Counted from the stretch's first letter, positions 1 to 9,515 are shown. The stretch: 64,000 bases of DNA from JANNYA01 sp031422315 (GCA_031422315.1 JANOQN010000019.1:1-64000), one strand, 5' to 3'. Numbers and translations are program-made. Notes: generated from the letters alone by a model not told the origin.

Positions 1-73
1 GGCCTATCGGCACCCCTGTCAACGCTTCGCGCTGCACCTCACGGTTCAACTCGCATGACTCGGGGACAAACAT
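1..73 (-). CDS. 5' end of a gene running off the left edge
   Basis: An ATG at 73, reading leftwards, is preceded by AAAAGGAG with a nine-base spacer, a strong ribosome binding site. The frame stays open for all 24 codons to the window edge and begins MFVPESCELNREV. Too little is visible to name a family. It lies downstream of the FG-GAP gene's position but starts afresh, with about 70 bases between it and the stop of that gene. The start signal is what supports it; the product is unknown. Confidence 0.5.
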   Translation of the reverse strand, partial: MFVPESCELNREVQREALTGVPIG

Positions 74-140
74 GGTTCGCTACTCCTTTTGTTGTGGGGG
101 ACTTTCACCCATTACGCTCTGCCGGTTTGTGCCGGCGCAC

Positions 141-170
141 TTACTGAAAACCGTTGGCAAAGATCACATC
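141..170 (-). other. C-terminal IFxNGFx tail of the FG-GAP protein
   Basis: The last residues read SSDVIFANGFQ. The beta-helix protein encoded at 4116-5717 ends GDAIFVNGFEN. Two unrelated secreted proteins therefore share a short C-terminal motif (D-x-I-F-x-N-G-F-x). I recall similar tails on many exported Lysobacterales proteins. Its role (sorting, secretion or assembly) is not known to me. Confidence 0.6.
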
Positions 171-3100
171 GGACGAAACGCCGGTGCGGATATCACCCAC
201 GTCGCCGTTCGCTTGTAAACGTCGCCACGGGCCAGCGTTCGGTTTTGGCGGCGCGGTGATGCCGGGCGCGGTGACGTTGAGAGCGGCGTATTGCACGCGG
301 GCGCGCCAGTGAAAGAGGCGGTTGGGGTTGAGACCGGTGATTGGCAGCACAACGGTTACACCCTGCGGATTGGCGCCAATCTCGGTCCAAGTGCTGGCGG
401 TGCGGGTGTCGCACAGCGGCGAGCCAAACGCTGAGCCGTTGGGACAGGCTTCGACTTGCAATCGCGTGCGCTCGCGGCCGCCCGCGCTGGTGGCGTTGAG
501 TGCCACCACAAAGCCGTCGGCTCGCTGCGATAGGCCCCACGGCTGCACCGCGGTGCTGGCCTGGCCGCGGTATTGCTCGGCTAGCACCAAGCGACCATTG
601 GCGGTGCCGTGGTAGACAAATGCCGCGCCTTCTTCGGCCTGGCCATTGCTGAGCCTATCCGCCCCGACGATCAGATCGGCAAAGCCATCGCCATTGAGAT
701 CGCCCGCGCCAGCCACGCTAAACCCCATCGACGCATTCACTTGGTTGACCTCCAGCTGCGCATCGGGGAGAGTGTTAAAGGCACCGCCGCCGCCGAAGTA
801 AACAAACGCCGCACCTTCGTTCGCTTGGCCGTCGTCAAAAGCAGGCGCCCCGACGATCACATCGGCAAAGCCATCGCCATTGAGATCGCCCGCGCTGGCC
901 ACGCCATAGCCAATCGACGCACTCACTTGGTCGGACTCCAGCAACGCATCGGAGAGGGTATCGAACGCCCCGGCGCCACCGAAGTAAACAAACGCCGCGC
1001 CTTCATCAGCCTGGCCGTTGTCGAATAGAAACGCACCGACGATCACATCGGCAAAGCCATCGCCATTGACATCGCCCGCGCTGGCCACGCTCAAGCCCAT
1101 CAGTGCGCTCGCTTGGTTGACCTCCAGCTGCGCGTCGGCGGTAGTGTTAAACGCTCCGGCGCCACCGAGGTAAATAAATGCGGCGCCTTCATCAGTCTGG
1201 CCGTTGTCGAAACGATACGCTCCGACGATCACATCGGCAAAACCATCGCCATTGACATCGCCCGCGCTGGCCACGCTAAAGCCCAGCTCTGCACTTGCTT
1301 GGTTGGACTCCAGCTGCGCATCGGCGGTGGTGTTAAATGCCCCGGCGCCACCGAAATACATAAATGCTGCGCCTTCATCGGTCTGGCCGTTGTCGAACAA
1401 TCGCGCACCGACGACGACATCGGCAAAGCCATCGCCATTGACATCGCCCGCACCGGCCACGCTCTCGCCCAGGGCAGCATTCACTTGATTGGACTCCAGC
1501 TGCGCATCGGCACTGGTGTTGAAGGCCCCAGCGCCGCCGAAATAAATAAACGCCGCGCCTTCATCGGTCTCGCCGTTGTCAAAAAAGAACGCGCCAGCGA
1601 TCACATCGGCAAAGCCATCGCCATTCACATCGCCCGCGCCGGCTACGCTAAACCCCATTCTTGCGTTCGCTTGGTTGGACTCCAACTGCGCATCGGCGCT
1701 GGTATCGAAGGCTCCGGCGCCACCGAAGTAAACAAACGCCGCACCTTCATCTAGCTGACCATTGTCGTAGTTTGGCGCACCCACAATCACGTCAGCAAAA
1801 GCATCGCCGTTGACATCGCCCGCGCCGGCCACGCGCCAGCCCAGCCGCGCATTTGCTTGGTTGGTCTCCAGCTGCGCATCGGCGGCCGTGTTGAAGGCCC
1901 CTGCGCCACCAAAATAGATAAATGCGCCGCCCTCGTCGGTCTGGCCACTGTCAAAGGCAGGCTCACCTGCGATCAAGTCGGCGTAACCATCGCCATTGAC
2001 ATCGCCAACCGCAGCAACACTGGAGCCAAAATAGGCGGCCGCGCGATTGCTTTGAAGAATCACATCAACACTCGGATCAAACGCCCCAGTGCCGCCGTAA
2101 TAGATGCCCACGGCACCTTCATCAGCCTGGCCTGAGTCGTAGCGATACGCCCCAACCATCACATCGGCAAAACCATCGCCGTTGAGATCCGAACCGCCTG
2201 CGACGTCGGCGCCGAATCTTGAATCTGCCTGGTTGAACTCCAGCAGCCCGTCGGGGGTGGTGTTAAACACACCGCTTGCGCCGAAGTAGACAAACGCGAC
2301 ACCTTCATTGGCTTGGCCGTTGTCAAACAAAAACGCCCCTACGATCAGATCGGCAAAACCATCGCCATTGACATCGCCCGCACCGGCGACGCTTTCGCCA
2401 AACGCGGCGTCAATCTGGTTGGATTCCAGCTGTGCGTCAATGGCGGTGTCAAAAGCGCCGGCACCACCGAAATAGACAAACGCCGCGCCTTCCTTGCTTT
2501 CGCCGTTGGTAAACGCAGACGCACCGATGACCACATCGGCATAGCCATCCCCATTGATGTCACCCGCTCCTGCGACGCTGGCGCCGAGCAGCGCATTGGC
2601 TTGATTGACTTCCAGTTGCGCATCGGCGCTTAAATCAAACGCGCCGCTGCCGCCAAAGTAGACAAACGCAGCACCCTCGTTGGCTTGGCCGTTGGTGAAG
2701 TTGGGTGCGCCCACGAGGACATCGCCATAGCCGTCACCGTTGACGTCACCCGCGCTGCTGACATCTGAGCCAAACGCCGCTGCCGCCATGTTGGCTTCCA
2801 GCTGCGCATCTGGAAAGAGGTTGAAGCTACTGCCACCAAAAAAGATAAACGCAACGCCCTCGTTGACCTGACCGTTGGCGTGCGACTTAGCACCGACGAT
2901 CAGATCCGCGTAGCCATCCCCGTTCACATCACCCGCCCCAGCAACGCTCAACCCAAACGCTGCGTTGGGTTGTAAGGAATCAAGTCGTGCGTCGGCCACG
3001 GTATTAAAAGTGCCGCTGCCGCCGAAATAAACAAACGCCGCACCACCTTCAATAAAGCCGTCGTCATAGGTCGGCGCGCCGACAATCACATCAGCAAAGC

Positions 3101-3863
3101 CATCGCCATTGACATCGCCCGCAGCGGCCACGCTGAAACCAAACTGGGCGTTTATATTGTTGGATTGCAGCAGCCCATCGGGAACGCCACTGAGCAGCGT
3201 TTTGCTCAAGAGCTGGGTTTTGATGGTGAGCGGATAGCGTGCGTCGCGGTCGTCAATGCTGAGCTGCAGCTGGTCATCTTTGGCACGGACGCTTAAGTCA
3301 AGAGCACGGCCATCGGCGTCGTGGGCGTTGATGGCATCAAGGCGCAGCGCGTTGGTGTTTTGGCCGAGTTGGACGACATTGCCGCTCACTTCAGGTGTGG
3401 CGTCGCTGATGGTCCATGCAAGGTTTAGGCGCCCGGAACCTGCGGGACGCTGTTTCAGGTTAAGCCCGATTTCAAGGCCAACGCCGCTATTGAGATAGCG
3501 CGTCTCGCCGCCCGGCCAGCGCTGCACAACTTGAGCCCTGTCGCTGATCGGAGCCGCTTGCGCTTTCAAGTGATCCGCATCGCCGTTGTGTCCCGCGCGT
3601 CCGACGGTCGTCAAGCGCATGCCGGCAATCGGTGCGGATTCGGCGTCGCGGGTGAGTAGTCGAATGCCGCCCTCATCAAAATACGTGCGAAAACCCTGCG
3701 CCCGATTGGGTGCCTGCAAACCCTGCTCGTTGCGACTGACGTGGTATTCGCGCTGGTTGAGCTCGTTTTGCGCCTGCGCCATCCAATCGGCGGGCGGCGT
3801 TGGTGGCGTGGCTGCAAGTGCTGCGAATGAAACAAAGAGACAGATGGCGACGAGGGTTTGCAT
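141..3863 (-). CDS. Secreted FG-GAP (integrin alpha-like) repeat protein
   Basis: This is a 1240-residue exported protein, probably a cell-surface or extracellular beta-propeller type protein. A signal peptide (residues 1-18, MQTLVAICLFVSFAALAA) is followed by about 220 residues of N-terminal domain. Then come 14 near-identical repeats of about 62 residues (roughly 240-1110), each with the core GDVNGDGFADVIVGA and an EGAAFVYFGG strand. The D-x-N-G-D core is the calcium-binding loop of FG-GAP blades. A fibronectin-like C-terminal region (about 1110-1225) follows, and the protein ends DVIFANGFQ. The same kind of tail ends the next gene. FG-GAP blades usually come in sevens, so 14 would make two propellers. 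The repeats are also conserved at DNA level (about 186-bp period), so copy number may vary between strains. The ligand is unknown. Confidence 0.9.
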   Translation of the reverse strand: MQTLVAICLFVSFAALAATPPTPPADWMAQAQNELNQREYHVSRNEQGLQAPNRAQGFRTYFDEGGIRLLTRDAESAPIAGMRLTTVGRAGHNGDADHLKAQAAPISDRAQVVQRWPGGETRYLNSGVGLEIGLNLKQRPAGSGRLNLAWTISDATPEVSGNVVQLGQNTNALRLDAINAHDADGRALDLSVRAKDDQLQLSIDDRDARYPLTIKTQLLSKTLLSGVPDGLLQSNNINAQFGFSVAAAGDVNGDGFADVIVGAPTYDDGFIEGGAAFVYFGGSGTFNTVADARLDSLQPNAAFGLSVAGAGDVNGDGYADLIVGAKSHANGQVNEGVAFIFFGGSSFNLFPDAQLEANMAAAAFGSDVSSAGDVNGDGYGDVLVGAPNFTNGQANEGAAFVYFGGSGAFDLSADAQLEVNQANALLGASVAGAGDINGDGYADVVIGASAFTNGESKEGAAFVYFGGAGAFDTAIDAQLESNQIDAAFGESVAGAGDVNGDGFADLIVGAFLFDNGQANEGVAFVYFGASGVFNTTPDGLLEFNQADSRFGADVAGGSDLNGDGFADVMVGAYRYDSGQADEGAVGIYYGGTGAFDPSVDVILQSNRAAAYFGSSVAAVGDVNGDGYADLIAGEPAFDSGQTDEGGAFIYFGGAGAFNTAADAQLETNQANARLGWRVAGAGDVNGDAFADVIVGAPNYDNGQLDEGAAFVYFGGAGAFDTSADAQLESNQANARMGFSVAGAGDVNGDGFADVIAGAFFFDNGETDEGAAFIYFGGAGAFNTSADAQLESNQVNAALGESVAGAGDVNGDGFADVVVGARLFDNGQTDEGAAFMYFGGAGAFNTTADAQLESNQASAELGFSVASAGDVNGDGFADVIVGAYRFDNGQTDEGAAFIYLGGAGAFNTTADAQLEVNQASALMGLSVASAGDVNGDGFADVIVGAFLFDNGQADEGAAFVYFGGAGAFDTLSDALLESDQVSASIGYGVASAGDLNGDGFADVIVGAPAFDDGQANEGAAFVYFGGGGAFNTLPDAQLEVNQVNASMGFSVAGAGDLNGDGFADLIVGADRLSNGQAEEGAAFVYHGTANGRLVLAEQYRGQASTAVQPWGLSQRADGFVVALNATSAGGRERTRLQVEACPNGSAFGSPLCDTRTASTWTEIGANPQGVTVVLPITGLNPNRLFHWRARVQYAALNVTAPGITAPPKPNAGPWRRLQANGDVGDIRTGVSSDVIFANGFQ
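700..3160. repeat. Coding tandem repeat, about 186 bp x 14
   Basis: The FG-GAP gene contains direct repeats of about 62 codons. The phrase coding for GDVNGDGFADV recurs nearly unchanged at nucleotide level (for example near 690, 870, 1060 and 1250). This similarity makes the stretch prone to recombination and to assembly error. It also produces long spurious antisense open frames. Confidence 0.8.
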
Positions 3864-4115
3864 TGCGGATTTGAGGTCTTGCAGGTGGCGTTATCAACAA
3901 GAACAAGAAAGCGCAGGCAATCCGGACAAGCCGAAGAATCAATCGGTCATCAAGCCGGCCACACACCATTGATCGGCGGGCGGCGGTTGGCGCTGAACCG
4001 AGCAAGCCCGCAGGCGATGGCCGGATTTGTCATTACTTCCTGTTCTTTGAGTAAAGCCGTGCGTGAGCGCATTGTGCTGCTGTGATTTGGTCTCAACGAA
4101 ACCGGAGATGCTGAA

Positions 4116-5717
4116 ATGAACTTCCACCCCTACTTGAACGCGCTACTCGCCGTCCTGACCGTTTCCGCGTCAGGCATGGCAGTCGTGACCGCCGCGCAAG
4201 CGCAACCCATTGTTCGCGCAGTCGGCAGCGGACCGGTTGGTGACGACAATGGCCAGATTTTCAGCTGCACCGGCATCCAGGCGGCGGCGCCGGCGGTGAT
4301 CTGCGTGCGCGCTGGCGCAGCGCCGGGCGGCAGCGGCACGGCGCTAGCACCGCTGACATCGATCAACAGCGCCATCGCCGCCGCCAAGGCGGGCGACGTC
4401 GTGCAGGTCGCCGCCGCTCGTTATGCCGAGAACGTCGCGCTCGGCGCGTTCAACAATCCCAGTAGCAAACACCTGAGCTTAATCGGCGGATTCAATGCCA
4501 ATTTCACTCAGCGCAACGCCAGCCTGAATGTGTCGATCATCGATGGCGGGCTGCTGAACCCAGCGGTGCAACTGCATGTGGATTCCGCGCAAACCACTAC
4601 GCTCGATGGCTTCGAGGTCACCCGCGGCGTCGGGCTCGGCACCTCGTTCAAAGATGGTTACGGCTATGGCGGCGGGGTGTACGCAGTGCAGGATGGCAAC
4701 GGCACACTCATCATCTCGCACAACCATGTGCACAGTAATCGCAGCAGCGACCACACCCAAGCCGACACCCGTGGTGGCGGCATCCATGGTCACACCCAAA
4801 ACTTCGGCGGCTTAACGGCAACAATCCGCATTGAAGACAACCGGGTGGTCGGCAATCTGGCAGGAAAAGGTGCCGGTATCAATGTGAGTGGCCGCCAGGC
4901 GAGCGTGCTGCGCAACTTGGTCGCCAACAACATTACCCACAACGACCACGGCGGCGGCATTTATGTGTCGACCGGTTCCACGAGCGTGCACGACAACGTA
5001 ATCCGCGCCAATGTTGTCGGCGCCACGGTCGGTTATGGCTGGGGCGGCGGCGTCCTGATTGCAGCGGCCAGCGCCGATCTGCGGCGGAATCTGATCACCG
5101 ACAACTACACGCCGAGCGAGGGATCTGCGGTGTTCTGGGACGAAGGTGCCACCGGCACGATGAAGAACGATCTGATCGTCGGCAATCGCTGCCCGCTCGA
5201 CAATCGCCTGGCGTCAGTGTTGTATATCGACGGCGGACCGGGCGGAGCTTCGTCTGTCGCTATTGAGAACGTCACCGTTGCCGATCACTTGTGTCCCAAT
5301 GCCAACCCAGGCGCCGTTGTCCTGATCGAGGACGGCTCGATGATTTCCATTCGCAACGCGATCTTCTGGAACAACACGGGCAACAGTTTTGCCACGTTGA
5401 CCGGTGGCACCTACAGTATCACCCACTCGATCACTAACCAGAGCGGCAGCGGCAACCTGCTCGCCAATCCGCAGTTCGCCACAGCCCCGAGCGACTACCA
5501 CGTACGTTCAACGTTCGGCCGCTACACGCCGAGCGGCTGGGTGATGGACGCCGTCACCAGTCCCGCGATCGATGCCGGCGATCCAGCCTCGAACTATGCG
5601 CAGGAGACGCAACCGAACGGCAGCCGCATCAACCTCGGCGCCTACGGCAACACCGCCGAGGCCAGCCGGAGTTTCAGTAGTGGCGACGCCATCTTCGTCA
5701 ACGGCTTCGAAAATTAG
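4116..5717 (+). CDS. Secreted right-handed beta-helix (pectate-lyase-like) protein
   Basis: This is a 533-residue exported protein. The signal peptide (about 1-30, ending AAQAQP) is followed by a conserved patch typical of choice-of-anchor beta-helix proteins (CVRAGAAPGGSGT, then PLTSINSAIAAAKAGDVVQVA). Long beta-helix coils run from about 100 to 460, rich in G, N and V, such as NRVVGNLAGKGAGINVSG and GGGIYVSTGS. No lyase catalytic residues can be assigned, so enzymatic activity is uncertain; it may be an adhesin or polysaccharide-binding protein. It ends GDAIFVNGFEN. GGAG lies about ten bases before the ATG. The gene looks more GC-rich than its neighbours. It is divergent from the FG-GAP gene, with about 250 bases between them. 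Confidence 0.8.
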   Translation: MNFHPYLNALLAVLTVSASGMAVVTAAQAQPIVRAVGSGPVGDDNGQIFSCTGIQAAAPAVICVRAGAAPGGSGTALAPLTSINSAIAAAKAGDVVQVAAARYAENVALGAFNNPSSKHLSLIGGFNANFTQRNASLNVSIIDGGLLNPAVQLHVDSAQTTTLDGFEVTRGVGLGTSFKDGYGYGGGVYAVQDGNGTLIISHNHVHSNRSSDHTQADTRGGGIHGHTQNFGGLTATIRIEDNRVVGNLAGKGAGINVSGRQASVLRNLVANNITHNDHGGGIYVSTGSTSVHDNVIRANVVGATVGYGWGGGVLIAAASADLRRNLITDNYTPSEGSAVFWDEGATGTMKNDLIVGNRCPLDNRLASVLYIDGGPGGASSVAIENVTVADHLCPNANPGAVVLIEDGSMISIRNAIFWNNTGNSFATLTGGTYSITHSITNQSGSGNLLANPQFATAPSDYHVRSTFGRYTPSGWVMDAVTSPAIDAGDPASNYAQETQPNGSRINLGAYGNTAEASRSFSSGDAIFVNGFEN

Positions 5718-5862
5718 ACGCGCTAGAACGGCGAAAAAGCATCGTATAGTTCAAGCGTATAAATTCGCAACTGCTACTGAGCCGTTGCGCATCGCAGCAT
5801 ATTCTTGCGAATTGATTTAACCTCACGAATCAATATGACTCTTGAACTTCCAACGACCGCGC

Positions 5863-7221
5863 ATGCCCACTTTATTAATCATTGACGACAACGCCGGCAT
5901 ACGAACCGCCTTGCGGGTTTTATTTGAACTGCATGCGTTTGACGTGCAAGAGGCTAGCTCGCCAGATAAGGCGATTGCACAGGTCAAAGCGCTCGGCCCA
6001 GGCGGTATTGATGCGGTGCTGCAAGATATGAATTTCGAAAGCGATACCACCAATGGTGAAGAAGGCGTGCAGTTATTCCACGCGCTGCGCAGCGTGGATG
6101 CCGACTTGCCGATTGTGCTTCTGACGGCTTGGACGCATCTGGAACACGCAGTGGCGCTTGTTAGAGCGGGAGCGGCGGACTATCTGCAAAAACCTTGGCA
6201 GGACGACCGATTAGTCACGACCGTTAATAACCTAATCGAGCTGCGTGATGCGCAGCGCGGCCAACTGCGTGCGAATCAAGCTCTGCGGCGACAGCGCACT
6301 GAGCTAAGCGGGCTGGACTTGCGCGGTATGGTATTGGCCAGTTCGGAGATGATTGATCTATTGCGCTTGGCTGCGCGGGTGGCACGCTCGGATATTTCGG
6401 TGTTGATTACCGGCGCGAATGGCGCAGGCAAAGAGCGCATTGCCGAAATTTTGCACCATAACTCGCCGGTAGCCACTGGACCACTGGTCAGCTTGAATTG
6501 CGGCGCGATCCCAAGCGAGTTGATCGAAGCGGAGCTATTCGGCGCGGAAGCGGGCGCTTACACCGGCGCCAACAAAGCGCGCGAAGGCCGTTTTGACGCG
6601 GCGAATGGCGGCACGCTGTTCTTAGATGAAATTGGTAATTTGCCGCTAGCAGGGCAAATTAAGCTGCTGCGCGTGCTGGAGACAGGTCAGTTTGAGCGCT
6701 TGGGCAGTAACAAGACACGGCAAGTCAAAGTGCGGATTGTTTGCGCCACCAATGCGAATTTACCGGCCATGATTGCAGCCGGTAGTTTTCGGGAAGATTT
6801 GTTTTACCGCCTAAATGTGATTGAGCTGCACGTGCCAGCATTGGCACAGCGGGTGGATGACATTTTGCCGCTGGCACGGCACTTTATAGTAGCCGGTAAA
6901 TCGCTCAGCCCGCAGGCCGAACGCGCGTTGCTAGCGCACGCTTGGCCAGGCAATGTGCGGGAATTAAAAAATGCGATCACCAGAGCCGGTTTGTTGGCAC
7001 AAAATGCAGTCATTACACCCGCTGATCTAGGTCTAACCGAGGCCAAAACGAACCCAGTCCCAGCACCCATCGAGCCCAGCAAAGCGGATATTGAGCAAGC
7101 AATTGAGCGCGCCGGAGGCGTAATCGCCGATGCGGCGAGCGCCTTGGGTATGACGCGCCAATCCTTGTATCGACGGATGGAGCGCTTTGGAATCGAACGA
7201 ATCAGCATTGAACGAAAATAA
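5863..7221 (+). CDS. NtrC-family sigma-54-dependent response regulator
   Basis: A two-component regulator that activates sigma-54 promoters. Domains in order: receiver (about 1-120; acidic pair IIDDN, phospho-acceptor Asp in LQDMNF, Thr in LLTAW, Lys in LQKPW); AAA+ domain (about 150-370; Walker A GANGAGKE, the sigma-54 contact loop GAYTGA instead of the usual GAFTGA, Walker B GGTLFLDEI); Fis-type helix-turn-helix at the C-terminus (AASALGMTRQSLYRRM). The ATG at 5863 (MPTLLIIDD) is preferred; an in-frame TTG at 5842 would add seven residues. Its likely partner kinase is at 8077-9417, on the other side of a glutathione S-transferase gene. No target promoter was identified. Confidence 0.9.
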   Translation: MPTLLIIDDNAGIRTALRVLFELHAFDVQEASSPDKAIAQVKALGPGGIDAVLQDMNFESDTTNGEEGVQLFHALRSVDADLPIVLLTAWTHLEHAVALVRAGAADYLQKPWQDDRLVTTVNNLIELRDAQRGQLRANQALRRQRTELSGLDLRGMVLASSEMIDLLRLAARVARSDISVLITGANGAGKERIAEILHHNSPVATGPLVSLNCGAIPSELIEAELFGAEAGAYTGANKAREGRFDAANGGTLFLDEIGNLPLAGQIKLLRVLETGQFERLGSNKTRQVKVRIVCATNANLPAMIAAGSFREDLFYRLNVIELHVPALAQRVDDILPLARHFIVAGKSLSPQAERALLAHAWPGNVRELKNAITRAGLLAQNAVITPADLGLTEAKTNPVPAPIEPSKADIEQAIERAGGVIADAASALGMTRQSLYRRMERFGIERISIERK

Positions 7222-7293
7222 TCGAACAAGCAACTTGAAGTTGCGCAGATTGGCCTTAGGTCATGGGGCTCCACCCAACCAGGATTCAACCGA

Positions 7294-7899
7294 ATGAAAC
7301 TCTATTTTAGCCCCGGCGCATGCGCACTTGGCCCGCAAATTACCCTGCGCGAGTTGGGTTTACCGTTTGATCTAAAGCGCGTCGACCTGAAAACACATCA
7401 GCTAGAGGATGGTAGCGACTATTATTTAGTCAATTCCAAAGGCGCAGTGCCTGCGTTGCAGCTAGATAGCGGCGAAGTGCTGACCGAAGGCGCAGTGTTG
7501 TATCAGTACTTAAGCGATCAAAGACCCGAAGCTGGCTTGATGCCAAAGTTCGGCAGCATGGAACGCTACCGCACGCTGGAATGGCTAAATTATGTCTCCA
7601 GCGAAATTCACAAAGGCCTAGGTGCGTTTTTCTCGGGCATTTATGATGATGCACACAAAGAAAAAATGCGCGGCTTGATGGCGAAAAAGTTAGCTTACTT
7701 AGATCTTCACTTTAGCAAGCATCATTATTTGATGGGTGCAGCGTTTTCGGTAGCGGATGCGTATTTGTTTAACGTGTTGAACTGGACTAAGCCAGTCGGT
7801 ATTGATCTTAGCCCTTACACGAACGTGACTGCATTCCATGCCCGCATTGCAGCTCGGCCGCATGTGCAAGCGGCTATGAAAGCGGAAGGTTTGATCTGA
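7294..7899 (+). CDS. Glutathione S-transferase, bacterial beta-class type
   Basis: A 201-residue cytoplasmic enzyme that conjugates glutathione to electrophiles or reduces disulfides. The N-terminal thioredoxin fold starts MKLYFSPGACALGPQI, with the beta-class active-site Cys at residue 10. The cis-proline/glutathione-binding segment (KGAVPALQL, then GEVLTEGAVLYQYL) follows, and then an all-helical C-terminal domain. Full family length. It lies between the response regulator (72 bases upstream) and the sensor kinase on the same strand, so it may be co-transcribed with them. Nothing in the sequence links it mechanistically to signalling. Confidence 0.9.
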   Translation: MKLYFSPGACALGPQITLRELGLPFDLKRVDLKTHQLEDGSDYYLVNSKGAVPALQLDSGEVLTEGAVLYQYLSDQRPEAGLMPKFGSMERYRTLEWLNYVSSEIHKGLGAFFSGIYDDAHKEKMRGLMAKKLAYLDLHFSKHHYLMGAAFSVADAYLFNVLNWTKPVGIDLSPYTNVTAFHARIAARPHVQAAMKAEGLI

Positions 7900-7958
7900 T
7901 AGGTTCTTGTGATGCGGTGGTTTTAGAGGGATGCGGTAACTAATGGAATATGACAGAG

Positions 7959-8073
7959 ACCCTCTCCCCAACCCCTCTCCCATAGAGGGAGAGGGACTTA
8001 AACCGGTTTCTCCACTTGCTGAGGCGAAAAAACTCCCCTCTCCCTTTATGGGAGAGGGGTTGGGGGAGAGGGT
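7959..8073. repeat. CCCTCTCCC inverted-repeat element, copy 1
   Basis: Arms ACCCTCTCCCCAACCCC and its complement GGGGTTGGGGGAGAGGGT flank about 80 bases. Each arm contains a smaller hairpin (CCCTCTCCC...GGGAGAGGG). It resembles the dispersed G-run/C-run repeats common in proteobacterial intergenic DNA. It ends four bases before the GTG used as the start of the sensor kinase gene. Related copies lie at 16683-16885 and 18187-18310. Confidence 0.85.
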
Positions 8074-8076
8074 GCA

Positions 8077-9417
8077 GTGTGGACCCTCACTAAGCTGAGT
8101 AGGCTAGCGCGGCTATGGCCCGAGACTTTAGTACTTTTAGCAACGTGCGCGGGTGCTGTGTGGGCAAGCCAGCAATTGCCAGTAACCTACGCTTACGCCG
8201 CCGTCGTAACTTTAGCGACAAGCTTGGCGCTGTTTTTAGGCTATCGCCAGCGCAGCCCCTATCGCGCGCAACTTGTGGCGCTAAAAGGTTTAGTTAGCTC
8301 ATGGCGTGAGGGTGATTTTTCCACCTCAATCGCGCTGCCTGACGAGCCCGCGTTGGCGGATTTGACTAGGACTTTAAATGCGCTGGGTGATGCGCTCCGA
8401 AGTGAGCGCGGTGCGCTGGTACAGCGCGAATTGCTACTTGATACTATGATTCAAAACTCGCCCACCGCGCTGATTTTGTTTGACCAATCGCAGGTGGTCA
8501 CTTACGCGAATGTGGCCGCGCGGCAGCTGTGCGTCAATGCACAGCGATTAGAAGGCTTGCGCCTGAGCGAGCTGCAAAAGCTGCTTCCGGATGGCCTGTT
8601 GCACGCGGATTTAAGCCCAGGGGAAGCGCTAGTCAGCGCCATCGGTTTGCCACAAGCGCTTGACCAACCGGAGCAAAACATCGAGCGCTACCAGCGCAGC
8701 TGTCGACACTTCAAATTGCAAGGTAACTTACATATATTGTTGATGCTGCGCTCGGTAACGCAAGCGCTGGTGCGCAGTGAAGTCAGTGCGTGGAAGCAAG
8801 TTTTTCGGCTGATGAGCCATGAGCTCAATAATTCGCTGGCGCCAATAGCTTCATTGAGCCGTTCAGCGCAAACTTTGATTGATCGATCCGACACCGCCAA
8901 AGCGCGGCAAGTGTTAGACACGGTTAACGAGCGCAGCCAGCACTTGAGTCAATTTTTAGATCGCTACGCAAGATTTGCTAGATTGCCTGCGCCAGAGCTA
9001 AAAGCTACCGCCTGGGAGCCGCTTTTGCGCGGCGCAATTGCTGCGGCCAGCGCGGGTGAGCTGAGCGAATGTGCCGTGCACGGCTTTGCAAGCGCGCAGC
9101 TTGACGCCGTGCAAATCGAGCAGGCGCTGTTAAATCTCATCAAAAATGCCGTGGAAGCGGGCTCACCAAGCGATGCCATCCAGATAAGTCTCAAGCGAAT
9201 TGGCGACAGATTTTGCCTGCGCATAAGCGATGCCGGTCAAGGTATGAGTGATTCAGTGATGCAGCAAGCCTTGCTGCCGTTTTTCTCGACCAAGCGCGAA
9301 GGCTCGGGCATTGGCTTAGCGCTTGTCCGTGAAATCATTGAAGCGCACGGCGGCAGCATTCAACTGGCGAGTCATAGCCCCCAGGGGCTGGTTGTGACGA
9401 TGTGGTTTCCAGGCTAG
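8077..9417 (+). CDS. Membrane sensor histidine kinase (NtrY-like)
   Basis: A 446-residue inner-membrane kinase that probably phosphorylates the regulator at 5863-7221. Two membrane helices (about 14-60) are followed by a PAS-like region (about 120-200). The H-box is MSHELNNSLAPI, then come the N-box LLNLIKNAVEAG, G1 ISDAGQGMS and a C-terminal ATPase motif FFSTKREGSGIGLALV. All catalytic boxes look intact. The only plausible start is a GTG directly against the end of a CCCTCTCCC repeat, so the leader and ribosome binding site lie within repeat DNA (GGGGGAGAGGG serves as a purine-rich stretch). Order regulator-GST-kinase is unusual; most such pairs are adjacent. Confidence 0.85.
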   Translation: MWTLTKLSRLARLWPETLVLLATCAGAVWASQQLPVTYAYAAVVTLATSLALFLGYRQRSPYRAQLVALKGLVSSWREGDFSTSIALPDEPALADLTRTLNALGDALRSERGALVQRELLLDTMIQNSPTALILFDQSQVVTYANVAARQLCVNAQRLEGLRLSELQKLLPDGLLHADLSPGEALVSAIGLPQALDQPEQNIERYQRSCRHFKLQGNLHILLMLRSVTQALVRSEVSAWKQVFRLMSHELNNSLAPIASLSRSAQTLIDRSDTAKARQVLDTVNERSQHLSQFLDRYARFARLPAPELKATAWEPLLRGAIAAASAGELSECAVHGFASAQLDAVQIEQALLNLIKNAVEAGSPSDAIQISLKRIGDRFCLRISDAGQGMSDSVMQQALLPFFSTKREGSGIGLALVREIIEAHGGSIQLASHSPQGLVVTMWFPG

Positions 9418-9515
9418 CAATTGATGGAATGCCAAACCGATCATGATGATAGGCAGTGAAATTTAGCGCCGGGTTTGCCTATAATCATTTACAACATTTC
9501 TTTAAGGACTGCCAC

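Noticed and set aside
609..2633. Long plus-strand open frames across the FG-GAP gene
   Set aside because: They repeat with the same 186-bp period and are antisense shadows of the repeats; no start signals and no family.
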